Part shown: piece by piece, positions 51,393 through 60,042 of the stretch | Layout of the letters: the number at the start of each line of letters is the position of its first letter | Numbering within the stretch: the stretch's first letter is position 1 | Assembly (NCBI GenBank): GCA_038040385.1 | Contig: JBBPII010000013.1 | Span: 1-64,000, forward strand | Direction: 5' to 3' | DNA length: 64,000 bases | Source: Gilichinskyi gelida | GTDB taxonomy: Bacteria; Acidobacteriota; Thermoanaerobaculia; Gp7-AA8 | The notes under the pieces: generated by a model | What the model was told of the DNA's origin: nothing | Databases searched by the model: none | What the model saw: the letters and a program-made list of their open reading frames with translations, nothing else | Program-made: the position numbers and the translations under genes

Positions 51393-53001
51393 GACCAACG
51401 AACTCGGCTACACGTTACCTTTCGCCGAGGTTCTGGTGGCCCAGGGCCACGCAGTTATCCACATCTCGAAGCAAAACGCTTTCGAGCAGGGGAAGGACCT
51501 TATATCGATCGGCCCGGACGGCACCGTTTGCGGCTACCAGCTCAAAGGCGGGAACATCACCGACCACCTATGGACAACCGTTGTTTGGCCTGAAATAGAG
51601 AAGCTTCGAGGTCTTCCGATCATCCACCCGTCCATCCCGGCGGGTACTCCGCATGTATCCGTTCTTGTGACCAACGGCTACATCGAAGACACGGTGCGCC
51701 GCGCAATCACGGACCTCAATAACACCCGATGGCAAGATGCGCCGTTGCAAACCATTGTCCGCGGCCAGCTCGTGCGGCAGTTCGTCGATGCTTCGTCCGC
51801 GTTCCTGCCCACAAAGCCGGCCGATTACCAAGCGTTTCTCGAACTGTTCTTCGCCGATGGTCGAGGCTTTGTCAACGATGAGAAGCTTTCTCGACTGCTC
51901 GAGGATGTACTCGATCTCGAGAATGCGACCGCGGCCACAGAGGCAAGGAAGCGGAACATCGCGGCGGCGATTCTCTTTGGCTCGTACGCCATCAGTGGCG
52001 CTGCCGCAGCACAAAATTACGTCGCATGTATCCACGCGATCGCCCGTATTACTGGCTACGTCTTTTGCCTCGTTGAACGCTACGCCGTTCCCAAGAAGCA
52101 CTGGAAAGATTCGATCGATCTCCTGCTCGGCGCTATCGCCGATCACGCTCACGGACTTGAATCCGAAATGCTCGCTGGCCGCTACGACGATTTATGTCGA
52201 GAGATCTGGGACGGTTCCCTCGCAGTATTCCGCCGCAGCGCTGCATTCGACGCTTTGACCGCATACAAGCTTTCTCAGCTCATTCGTTCTGACGCCCATT
52301 GGTCTTCGGTTCCGCCGGAACAGCTGGTCCCCTGGCACATGAAGGGACTTGCGTTGTGGGGCGAAGCCGCAGTAATCGGACTGGTTTTGCGGTTCTTGCT
52401 GTTTTGCGCATTCGCCTCGAAATCCGAGCGCATCGTCGACCTGCTCGCTGGTCCGCTACGCGAGATTCTTCAGGCCAACACCCCCGAGTTCGGCGGCCAA
52501 CCGTTGTTGTCGCCTTATTTCGACATCGAAGTTGCTGTCCGCCTCGCGACTGGTACGCTGGCGGAACCGATCGGCGAGTCGTTTCGCGGGCACTCTTTCA
52601 CCGTTGGCCTTCTGGTCGATCTCCTTGCTCGCTACGACCAGCGCTCTGCTCTCGCCGAGCTATGGCCCCAAATCACATACATTTCTCACGCAGAATATCG
52701 CCCTGCCGAGAAATGGGAATGGTTTCGCCGAAGAGGCAAGTCTGGGTCAGAGACTAGTGACTATCCGCCGCAAACCATGAGTTGGGCTGAGCTCCAGCGA
52801 CAAGCTCGAACGATCGACGTCGATTCTCTTCCCTCCATGTTGATCGAGTACCCTCAGTTTCTACCGTTTTTTGCGATCGCCTATCCGCACCACGTCACGC
52901 GCAATTTCGTACGTCACCTCGACGAAACCGTGGCACGTGCGATCTCCGCGGGAGCACAGGTCGGCGACCAACAAACGCGCAGTCAAGCTACTCCACGATG
53001 A
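51346..53001 (+). CDS. PD-(D/E)XK nuclease-like protein
   Basis: 551 residues from ATG 51346, inside the end of the previous gene. The N-terminal ~110 residues look like a Mrr-type/PD-(D/E)XK nuclease core: VLVAQGHAVIHIS, EQGKDLISIGPDG (metal Asp) and VCGYQLKGG (Q-x-K), then a helix. The rest is a long helical domain (about 180-540) with hydrophobic stretches but no clear membrane anchor. Codon use is less GC-rich than in neighbours. A two-gene restriction-type defence unit is inferred; I recognise no named system. Confidence 0.6.
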   Translation: MPNTFLEKTIESWLIKTNELGYTLPFAEVLVAQGHAVIHISKQNAFEQGKDLISIGPDGTVCGYQLKGGNITDHLWTTVVWPEIEKLRGLPIIHPSIPAGTPHVSVLVTNGYIEDTVRRAITDLNNTRWQDAPLQTIVRGQLVRQFVDASSAFLPTKPADYQAFLELFFADGRGFVNDEKLSRLLEDVLDLENATAATEARKRNIAAAILFGSYAISGAAAAQNYVACIHAIARITGYVFCLVERYAVPKKHWKDSIDLLLGAIADHAHGLESEMLAGRYDDLCREIWDGSLAVFRRSAAFDALTAYKLSQLIRSDAHWSSVPPEQLVPWHMKGLALWGEAAVIGLVLRFLLFCAFASKSERIVDLLAGPLREILQANTPEFGGQPLLSPYFDIEVAVRLATGTLAEPIGESFRGHSFTVGLLVDLLARYDQRSALAELWPQITYISHAEYRPAEKWEWFRRRGKSGSETSDYPPQTMSWAELQRQARTIDVDSLPSMLIEYPQFLPFFAIAYPHHVTRNFVRHLDETVARAISAGAQVGDQQTRSQATPR

Positions 53002-53202
53002 TCTTCAGCGGCTCGTCGGGTGCGTCCACGGGCACCCGTCGCGTAATCATGAACGTGCGATTCGGATCGGTCGGATGCTCGACGTGATCGACCCGCATCC
53101 GCGTTCCCGTTCGATCGATCCGCGTTCGGCGAACAATGCTACGGAGGTGTGCCTCATCCGCAGCAAATACGAAGCGTTCCGCTTCGCGCGCAAGTTGCAG
53201 AA

Positions 53203-54570
53203 CTACTCGGCCGCTACCTGAAACTGCTCCAGCCTTCCGTCCGGCATCCAGAACGTCGTGATCCGCAGGTTCTTCTGCGGGAAGCGCACGCGGTACCGGC
53301 GCAGCGTCATGCCACCGCGCAGTCCCTGCGAGGCCTGCGCAAACTCCTGCGGCACGCCGAGCGGGCTGAGGCTGGCGGCGAAGTCCTTCACCGCTTGCTC
53401 GGAAAAGTAGGCGTTGGCGTTCGAGGTGAACAACGCGCGGTCGATCTCGCCGCGTTGCAGGCCTTCGAAGATCTTGCGCGCCAGCTCGGTCGCCTTCGGC
53501 GTCGCGCTGTCGGTGGTGGTGAACAGCAGGCTCCCGACCTTCGACGCGATGAGGTCGTACGCGTTCGCCGCGTCGAGGTTGGTCAGGACCACGACGGCCG
53601 CGCGGTCGTCGACATAAACATCGTTCTTGGCCGTGAATCCCGACACCTCGCCGCTGTGCGAGATTACGCGGCGCCCATCGACAACGCCGATGCCCACGCC
53701 GAGTCCGTACCGCGTCCCCACGCCGTTCGCCAACTGCACCTCGGTCTGCATGGCGCGATACGACGCCGGCTGCAGCACCGTCTGCTCGATCATCGAGATG
53801 TCCCACAGCGCGAGGTCGGACGCCGTCATCGCCAACTCGCCGGCGGCGAAAAGCCATCCCTTCCCCTCCTTCGGCGCGGGGCGCAGCGGGCCGAGGGCGT
53901 AGCGCATATAGCGCGACGGATCGCCGGCGCCGAGCGGCGCGGCGTCGATGTCGCTGACGGTCGTCATGTGCAGCGGCGTGAAGACGCGCTTCTGCAGGAA
54001 GTCGAGCAGCGGCATGCCGGAGGCGCGCTCCACGATCATGCCGGCGATGACGTAGTTGGTATTGCTGTACTGGTACTTCGTCCCCGGCTCGAAGTCGAGC
54101 GGCTTTTGCGCCCACACCTTGGTGATGCCCTCGGCGGTGACCGGCTCGAGCATCATCGGCATGACGTAGTCCTGCGGCCAATAGTCCTGATAGCCGGAGG
54201 TCATGGAGAGAAGCTGGCGGAGGGTGACGTCCTTGGCGCGCGTCAGCTCCGGCAGCCACCGCACCACCCGGTCGTCGAGCGAGAGCCTCCCCTCCTCGGC
54301 CAGCAGGAGGACGGCGGCCGCGGTGAACTGCTTGCTGATCGAACCGATGCTGTAGCGCATCTGCGACGTGGCCGGCATCGGCGGGTCGATGCGCGCCAGT
54401 CCATACGCGCGGACGTAGGCGATCTTGCCGTCCTTGACCACGGCCACCGAGGCGCTCGGCGCGCCGGTCTTGGCCAACGCGTCGGCGACGATCTTGTCGA
54501 TCGCGGAGAAATCCTGCGCCGCGAGAGGCAAAGAACAAAATAGTACGAATAGGACTATTTGGATTCGCAT
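53203..54570 (-). CDS. Secreted serine hydrolase, beta-lactamase family
   Basis: 455 residues. Signal peptide 1-18 (LFCSLPLAAQ). SISK (Ser77-Lys80), YSN (YQYSNTNY) and HSG (ISHSGEVSG) are the active-site triad of the class C/DD-peptidase fold. The extra C-terminal ~100 residues (LARKIFEGLQRGEIDRALFT) form an NTF2-like or lipocalin-like add-on common in Acidobacteria-type members. Begins 2 bp after the stop of the NTF2 lipoprotein gene, so both belong to one operon. Confidence 0.9.
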   Translation of the reverse strand: MRIQIVLFVLFCSLPLAAQDFSAIDKIVADALAKTGAPSASVAVVKDGKIAYVRAYGLARIDPPMPATSQMRYSIGSISKQFTAAAVLLLAEEGRLSLDDRVVRWLPELTRAKDVTLRQLLSMTSGYQDYWPQDYVMPMMLEPVTAEGITKVWAQKPLDFEPGTKYQYSNTNYVIAGMIVERASGMPLLDFLQKRVFTPLHMTTVSDIDAAPLGAGDPSRYMRYALGPLRPAPKEGKGWLFAAGELAMTASDLALWDISMIEQTVLQPASYRAMQTEVQLANGVGTRYGLGVGIGVVDGRRVISHSGEVSGFTAKNDVYVDDRAAVVVLTNLDAANAYDLIASKVGSLLFTTTDSATPKATELARKIFEGLQRGEIDRALFTSNANAYFSEQAVKDFAASLSPLGVPQEFAQASQGLRGGMTLRRYRVRFPQKNLRITTFWMPDGRLEQFQVAAE

Positions 54571-54572
54571 GA

Positions 54573-55763
54573 TCACTTCGCCCGGCTCGAATGCAAGGCC
54601 ACCGCTTTCCACACGCCGCCCTTGTTGACGAAGGTCGCGTTGTAGGTCCCGCGGACGACGGCCGCGTCGCCATAGATGTTGATTACGATGTTCTTCATCT
54701 CCGGGGTCGGGTATTTCAACTTCCCGGCGCCGATGGCGTCGAGGAGTTGCGCGCGCGTCATCTGCTCGCCGGTTCGATGGGTCCAGATGAAGGTCTCGTC
54801 GACGATCGACTCGAGCGTCTTGACGTCGCCGGCGAGCACCGCCTGATGGAAGGTCGCTTCCGCCGCGGCCACTTCCTTCTTCGCATCGTCCTCGGAGCGC
54901 GGGACTTTCGTGGCCTGCCAGCTCACCACCTGCCACTTGCCGTTGCGATCGAGAAACGTCCCGCTGTTCAGGTACTTCGAAACGATCGTACGGCCGCCGT
55001 CCACCGTCGTGCCGACCAGCCGGAAGGCCACGATCGCGGCGTCCCCATACTGCTGGACGCGAACCTCCTCGGCGGTGAACGTGGTCGTCGGGGCGTCGGG
55101 CTTCGCGGGAGGCGCCGAGCGGATGTCGCGCAGGATGTCCGCCTTGCCGGTGCGGCGTCCGGCCGAGCCGGTGTAGATCAGATCGTCGGCCCAGAAGCGA
55201 TCGTGCACGCCAGCGTCGTTGCCTGACGCACCGGCGAGAAATGTGTCGAGAAGTTTGGTCAGCTCGGCAACGTCGTCCGGCGGCGGAGCCGGCGCGTCGG
55301 CGCCGGAGTTCCAGATGTCGATGACGCATTTCCATTGCCCGCCGGCGTCGCGCCTCCAGATGGAGACGCCGCGGCCTTTGATCGTCACCAGCTTGCCGTC
55401 CGGTCCGGGGACCGTCACGGCATTCTCGGCGGTGGTGTAGCCCAGCGTGCCGTCGTCGCTCAGCCATGCATGGTCGGAGTGCCAGGTGATGTGAAAGCCC
55501 GGAATGGCCTGACTCTGCCGGACGAAGTCGCGAATGGCGGCCTTGCCGTGAACGACCGGAGCGCCTGGCGGATAGACGGTGGCGTCGTCGCTCCAGAAGG
55601 AGACGATGCGCTCGACGTCTTTCCCCTCCGACGCCGCTGCTGCCCATTCCCGGTCCACGGCGAGCAGCGTGTCTCGCTCCCGGCTCGAGCTCGTCGCGGT
55701 GGCGCACGCGGTCAGAAAAAGCGCGATCAGAATCAACCCTGTGGTGGTTCTCGAGTCATTCAT
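54573..55763 (-). CDS. Lipoprotein with three tandem SnoaL/DUF4440 (NTF2-like) domains
   Basis: 396 residues from ATG 55763. Lipobox ALFLTAC. Three NTF2-fold units: ~30-150 (LLAVDREWAAAASEGKDVERIVSFW; DAGGQWKCVIDIWNS), ~160-280 (ELTKLLDTFLAGASGNDAGV; RNGKWQVVSWQATKV) and ~290-395 (AAEATFHQAVLAGDVKTLESIV; GGVWKAVALHSS). A triple fusion is uncommon; such domains usually occur singly. First gene of an operon with the serine hydrolase. Ligand unknown. Confidence 0.8.
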   Translation of the reverse strand: MNDSRTTTGLILIALFLTACATATSSSRERDTLLAVDREWAAAASEGKDVERIVSFWSDDATVYPPGAPVVHGKAAIRDFVRQSQAIPGFHITWHSDHAWLSDDGTLGYTTAENAVTVPGPDGKLVTIKGRGVSIWRRDAGGQWKCVIDIWNSGADAPAPPPDDVAELTKLLDTFLAGASGNDAGVHDRFWADDLIYTGSAGRRTGKADILRDIRSAPPAKPDAPTTTFTAEEVRVQQYGDAAIVAFRLVGTTVDGGRTIVSKYLNSGTFLDRNGKWQVVSWQATKVPRSEDDAKKEVAAAEATFHQAVLAGDVKTLESIVDETFIWTHRTGEQMTRAQLLDAIGAGKLKYPTPEMKNIVINIYGDAAVVRGTYNATFVNKGGVWKAVALHSSRAK

Positions 55764-55808
55764 GGATTTCAAGTTTATCCTTCGGCGCGAAGGGCCGGAG
55801 GATCTGGC

Positions 55809-56423
55809 ATGAGGTGGACAATCGGCGAGCGGCGAATTCTGCGCGGTCTGCGCACGCCGGCGCACGTTCAGCGATTCCTCGACGAGCTCGAATACGAAGA
55901 GAAGTCCGGTGCCGCCTCGCCGCGCACGGTGATGCGCAGCGGAAGGGCGCAATGCTTCAGCGGAGCCCTCTTCGCCTGCGCCGCCCTTCGGGAGCTCGGT
56001 CACCCGCCGCGTCTCATGTACATCGATGCGGTCTCCGACGACGTTCACCTGCTCGCGGTGTATGAGAAGGACGGCCTCTGGGGCGCCGTGGCAAAATCGA
56101 ACTACACCACGCTCCGGAGCCGCGAGCCGGTCTACCCCTACCTGGCCCTCGGCTTGAGCTATTTCGACGGCTACTTCAACGCGTACGGAAAGCGGACCAT
56201 GCGGTCCTTCACCGTCCCCATCGAGCTGGAGACGTTCGAGCATCGCGGGTGGCGGTTCAGCGAGGGAAACCTTCCATACGTCGATCGCGCGATCGATGGA
56301 GCGCCGAAGGCATGGGCGCTTCCGCGTCGCAGCGTTAGGGACGTCACCGATGTCAGCGAATTGCTGCGACTGGCCGGGCTAATGGGATCAAACCCCGAGG
56401 GTCTGTGGCGGCCCGGCCGCTAA
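55809..56423 (+). CDS. Transglutaminase-like superfamily protein
   Basis: 204 residues, no signal peptide. GRAQCFSGALFACAALRELGHPPRLMYIDA (Cys near 50) and DDVHLLAVY (His near 78) fit the Cys-His arrangement of the transglutaminase-like fold; a DGYFNAYGK region follows. Likely a small cytoplasmic Cys-protease-type enzyme or an inactive relative. Divergent from the NTF2 lipoprotein (45 bp); its stop overlaps the opposite NHL gene by 4 bp. Confidence 0.65.
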   Translation: MRWTIGERRILRGLRTPAHVQRFLDELEYEEKSGAASPRTVMRSGRAQCFSGALFACAALRELGHPPRLMYIDAVSDDVHLLAVYEKDGLWGAVAKSNYTTLRSREPVYPYLALGLSYFDGYFNAYGKRTMRSFTVPIELETFEHRGWRFSEGNLPYVDRAIDGAPKAWALPRRSVRDVTDVSELLRLAGLMGSNPEGLWRPGR

Positions 56424-58975
56424 TGTCGGACCGGGCGCCTACGCGAAGATCCCCCCGGCGAGATCGCGGCGGCGGCGCTCAAGGCAGATCCGCAACGGTT
56501 CGACACGCGCACCCAGTAGCGGCGCATGGGAACGGGCGGAATCGACAGCGAGGATCCGGTCGCGCCCACCGGCGCGGCGGTCACGCCGCTTTCGCCTTCG
56601 AACCATTCGTACCACAACGGCTGCGCGCCCGTGGCCGACACGCTGAGCGCGCCCGAGCTGCTGAACGACGTAATCGTCGGCTTGGCGCAATCGGGATCGG
56701 CAGAGCCCTCATTCACCCGCACGAACTCCAGCCAGAGCGCTCGGGCCTGTGCGTCGCCGCGCACCGGCGTGGGCGCTTCGAAGTAATTGAAGAGCTGCTC
56801 GTCCGTTTCATCCCCGCGCAATTCCCAGGCGTCAGCGAAGCCGAGGTAGTTGTGCGCGTTCCAGCCGTACCGGAGAGACGCAGGACGGCTGGCGAATCGC
56901 TCTCCGCCGTCCGGTCCGGGCCAGATCCAGGGAGCGCCGGAAGACCATGCCATGCGGCCGTCCTCGTGACCGGCGGGGTGATATCGCGACGGAATCGGAT
57001 CCTGCGCGCGGCGCGCGCGCAGCCGCGACACGCCGTGCGTGCCGAACCCGCCCACCAGCACCGCGCCGCGCGGATCGACGGCAATCAGCCACGGATAGTG
57101 CGGCGCGTTGGCCGCATCCCGCTTGCCCCAACCCTCGGGATACGGATTCCAGTCGTCACCGAAGATGAATCGACTGCCCCCTCCTTGCGGTGGCAGCCAC
57201 GCATAGACCTCATTGAAGTGCGATCCCGAGTCGCCGTCGATCTCTTCTCCGACGGACTTGCACCAGTAGATACCGTTCCTCGGACCGCTGTTGCCCCAGC
57301 GGTCGACATCCATCCACGCCCATCCGCGGTAGGTGTCCGCTCCCCCTTCGCCGAAGTGCTGATGGACGTCGCCAAGCCGCACGGCGGCGCCGGTGGCCGG
57401 CACAATGCGGCGGATCGATCCATACCCGAGCTCGAGCAGGATGATGCTCCCGTCGCTGTCGACGCGGATGCACTGCGGTTTGTAGATGTCCGGACGCGTG
57501 CCTCCCCCGGCCTCGGCCGCCGTGACCGTGAAATTGCTCAGAGTGCGGTTCGAGGTCTGATCGAAAACATCCGACGCTCCACGCGCGCGGAGTCTGTCCG
57601 CCATTCCCGGACTGCCGAAGAGGGTGGTGACGGCGCCGCCGCGCGAGATCCTCCGGATCGCGTCGTTGTCCTGGTCCGCCACATAGATCGCGTCACTGAC
57701 CGGGTCGAAGACGATCGACGCCGGGCCATTGAAGCGCGCCGCGTGTCCGTTTCCGTCGGCGAATCCGGAGGTGTGATTCGGATCGCCGGCGAAGACGCTC
57801 ACGCGCACCCGATTGGCGGCCAGATCCTCGATCTCGATTCTCCAGACGCAGTGATCCTCGTAACCGACGACATACCAGACGTTCTCGTCACGAGGATCGA
57901 TGGCCAGATCGAGCGGCGTAAAAAATTCGCCGCGGCCTTCGGTCCACTGTCCGCGCTTTTCCATAACGCCGCGGATGGTGGCCAGCGGCTTCGACTTCCA
58001 GATCGGATCGCGCCCCGGCCGGACGCGCCAACCGGCCACGGTGACGATCTCGCCGTCCGGCTTCAGGTAGCGCGCCGGTCCGCCCGTTTCCACGAAGGCG
58101 AATCCGCCGCGGGAGTCGACCTGCCCCGAGACGTACGGGCTCATCCAGCCAACGCCCCGAGGACCGTCGCGGAATGGGAACTTCTCATGCTGGGCGTCGA
58201 CGCGCAGGAAGCGGTGGTCCTGACTGTTGTTCGGATCGAGCGCGCGGACGAACGGAACGCCCGGATGCGGCGGATCCTCCCACCACAGTTGCGCGCCGGC
58301 CGCGTAGTCGCCGTTGGGCGCGAGCTGCTCGAGATACAAATCGGCCTCGTACGGAGGCGCGGTCCAGGGCGTAACGTTCGGGTTGGCCGGATGTCCATTG
58401 AGCCGGCGGTGCCGCGAATCGACGTAGACCACCGCCGGTCCGAAATCGCCGGTGCCGTTGTAGCCGGTCACGCTGTTGATGATCGGCACGAGCGTGCTGA
58501 CGGGGCGTTCGTTGCGCGTGATGTGCAGGAACGCCCGATGCGGCTTGAAGTTCAGGCGATCGGCGCCACGCACTTCGACGCTGATGTCATGAAACCCGTC
58601 GGTGAGCGCATCGAGCGCGGGATTGTCGACGCGGAGGGTGAACTCGAAGTTCGTCGCCGGCGGGAGCCAGTCGGAGACCGGCACGCCGTGTACGGTGTAG
58701 CGGATGTCGATCCCACTCGCTGACGGCAAGAGCGTGTCGGCGGCCGACCTGCTCCCGCGAAAGATCTTCACCTTCAGTTGCACCGCGTCCGACGCGGCCG
58801 CCGAATGATGCCCGACGTGTAGATGCATCCAGCTCGGATCCTCCGGCTCCAGTCCCGAGCCCTTGACCACTTCGATCGAATACTCCGCAAAGTGCAGCGG
58901 CCACTCCTGCGCCACGACCGGAACCGCGGAAATCAGCAACGATAGGAGTGCGAAGGCGACGCGAAGGGAGCGCAT
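56420..58975 (-). CDS. Secreted NHL-repeat beta-propeller with Ig-like C-terminus
   Basis: 851 residues. Signal peptide ~1-22 (LLISAVPVVAQ). N-terminal ~320 residues are beta-rich. Around 330-620 lie NHL-type propeller blades (FNGPASIVFDPVSDAIYVAD, then DNDAIRRIS; KPQCIRVDSDGSIILLELG). The C-terminal ~90 residues are an Ig-like unit (PTITSFSSSGALSVSATGAQ, LWYEWFEG). An extracellular or periplasmic binding or scaffold protein; ligand unknown. Confidence 0.78.
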   Translation of the reverse strand: MRSLRVAFALLSLLISAVPVVAQEWPLHFAEYSIEVVKGSGLEPEDPSWMHLHVGHHSAAASDAVQLKVKIFRGSRSAADTLLPSASGIDIRYTVHGVPVSDWLPPATNFEFTLRVDNPALDALTDGFHDISVEVRGADRLNFKPHRAFLHITRNERPVSTLVPIINSVTGYNGTGDFGPAVVYVDSRHRRLNGHPANPNVTPWTAPPYEADLYLEQLAPNGDYAAGAQLWWEDPPHPGVPFVRALDPNNSQDHRFLRVDAQHEKFPFRDGPRGVGWMSPYVSGQVDSRGGFAFVETGGPARYLKPDGEIVTVAGWRVRPGRDPIWKSKPLATIRGVMEKRGQWTEGRGEFFTPLDLAIDPRDENVWYVVGYEDHCVWRIEIEDLAANRVRVSVFAGDPNHTSGFADGNGHAARFNGPASIVFDPVSDAIYVADQDNDAIRRISRGGAVTTLFGSPGMADRLRARGASDVFDQTSNRTLSNFTVTAAEAGGGTRPDIYKPQCIRVDSDGSIILLELGYGSIRRIVPATGAAVRLGDVHQHFGEGGADTYRGWAWMDVDRWGNSGPRNGIYWCKSVGEEIDGDSGSHFNEVYAWLPPQGGGSRFIFGDDWNPYPEGWGKRDAANAPHYPWLIAVDPRGAVLVGGFGTHGVSRLRARRAQDPIPSRYHPAGHEDGRMAWSSGAPWIWPGPDGGERFASRPASLRYGWNAHNYLGFADAWELRGDETDEQLFNYFEAPTPVRGDAQARALWLEFVRVNEGSADPDCAKPTITSFSSSGALSVSATGAQPLWYEWFEGESGVTAAPVGATGSSLSIPPVPMRRYWVRVSNRCGSALSAAAAISPGGSSRRRPVRH

Positions 58976-59021
58976 GGAGGTTCAAGGTAGTGCCGGCGAG
59001 CGGCGGACAAGTTGATGGCCG

Positions 59022-59507
59022 TCACTTGCCACCATAGGATGTCTTCTTGACGAGGATGTAGAGAAGGATGACGCACCCGATTCCGTATATGGTGAGGAAG
59101 AGGCCATCGACACCAAACCAGAGGTTTCGGACCGCCTGTCCCTGCGGCCCAGCGTAGTAGAACCCGTGCTGGACACTCATCGAGAGGACTTCGTATCCGA
59201 TGGTGCCGTTCACCGCGACACCGATGGTCCCGATGACCGCTAGCCAGAAGTGAAGGCGGATGAGGGCCAAGGGCGGATCGCCGCCGTTCACGGAATTCGG
59301 AATCGCTCGATAGACGAGTCCGAAGAGTGTCATTCCGACAAAACTGAGCAGAATGGTATGGCCGTGCACCGGCGCGGCAGGACACGACGGCAGCGCGTCC
59401 TTCATGAGGTAGTGACCCAACGGCAAGTACCCCGTAATGAGCCCGACAACACTCAGGCCCATTCCCCATCGAAGAAACTTCAGACCCCAATCGTTCATTG
59501 ACGTCAT
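59022..59507 (-). CDS. Small heme-copper-oxidase-subunit-I-like membrane protein
   Basis: 161 residues, four membrane helices. The segment APVHGHTILLSFVGMTLFGLVYRAIP matches the histidine-bearing helix of cbb3/NorB-type oxidase subunit I (there usually AHAHxxLLGxVSMM), but the protein has only a third of the usual length. May bind a single heme or be a domain relic. Overlaps the upstream sigma-like gene by ATGA, implying a joint job such as redox or NO sensing; inference only. Confidence 0.6.
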   Translation of the reverse strand: MTSMNDWGLKFLRWGMGLSVVGLITGYLPLGHYLMKDALPSCPAAPVHGHTILLSFVGMTLFGLVYRAIPNSVNGGDPPLALIRLHFWLAVIGTIGVAVNGTIGYEVLSMSVQHGFYYAGPQGQAVRNLWFGVDGLFLTIYGIGCVILLYILVKKTSYGGK

Positions 59508-60007
59508 GTGAGATCTCCCCCGCGCCGGTACTCGATGCATACGTTGCGTGTGATCGCTATCACCCACGACTTCGCCCGCGGCGTCGCAACACCAGATGAC
59601 AAGATCCTGAGAACCACTTCCTGGACGATCTGGTCAGCATCAGCCGTATGAATCGCGAACTCCTTGACCGCGACGAGCTTGATCAACTGAGCGTGAGAGG
59701 CGACCAATGCTTCTAGATCGGGTGGCTCGCCGGCAGTTCGGTGGCCCCTGGCCACAACGCGTCGCAACGTCAGCCAGACCGCTACGATGATCGCCCACCA
59801 AAAGACGAACGTACTCAATACGCCCACCTGTTTAGGAGCGTGGATGCCCAACCCGGCAAGCCCGGACCTGACGAAATGCCCGGGGAGAAACACCAAGTGG
59901 GGCTCGACGCCAAAGACTAGCAGCGCGGTAATGAGCACCGCCGCCAGGATTGGCGCGAGCACCAGCAGACCGACCAGCGCGCGCGCAGTGCTAGCGGCGA
60001 TGACCAT
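59504..60007 (-). CDS. Membrane-anchored sigma-70 region-2-like protein without region 4
   Basis: 167 residues from ATG 60007. Two hydrophobic segments (about 8-32 and 62-80) form an N-terminal anchor; the C-terminal ~60 residues (FAIHTADADQIVQEVVLRIL; PRAKSWVIAITRNVCIEYRR) are clearly ECF sigma-factor region 2, the core-RNAP and -10-binding part. Region 4, needed for -35 recognition, is absent, and the frame ends in a stop overlapping the next gene. Either a remnant fused to a membrane domain or a membrane-held regulator. Confidence 0.65.
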   Translation of the reverse strand: MVIAASTARALVGLLVLAPILAAVLITALLVFGVEPHLVFLPGHFVRSGLAGLGIHAPKQVGVLSTFVFWWAIIVAVWLTLRRVVARGHRTAGEPPDLEALVASHAQLIKLVAVKEFAIHTADADQIVQEVVLRILSSGVATPRAKSWVIAITRNVCIEYRRGGDLT

Positions 60008-60042
60008 ACGCGCCAACCTACCACGTCCGCTACACTCGGGGT

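Noticed and set aside
52988..53200. Short leftward frame after the serine hydrolase (ending DAPDEPLKIIVE)
   Set aside because: It looks partly protein-like, but no start with a ribosome site and no recognised family; may be an old gene tail.
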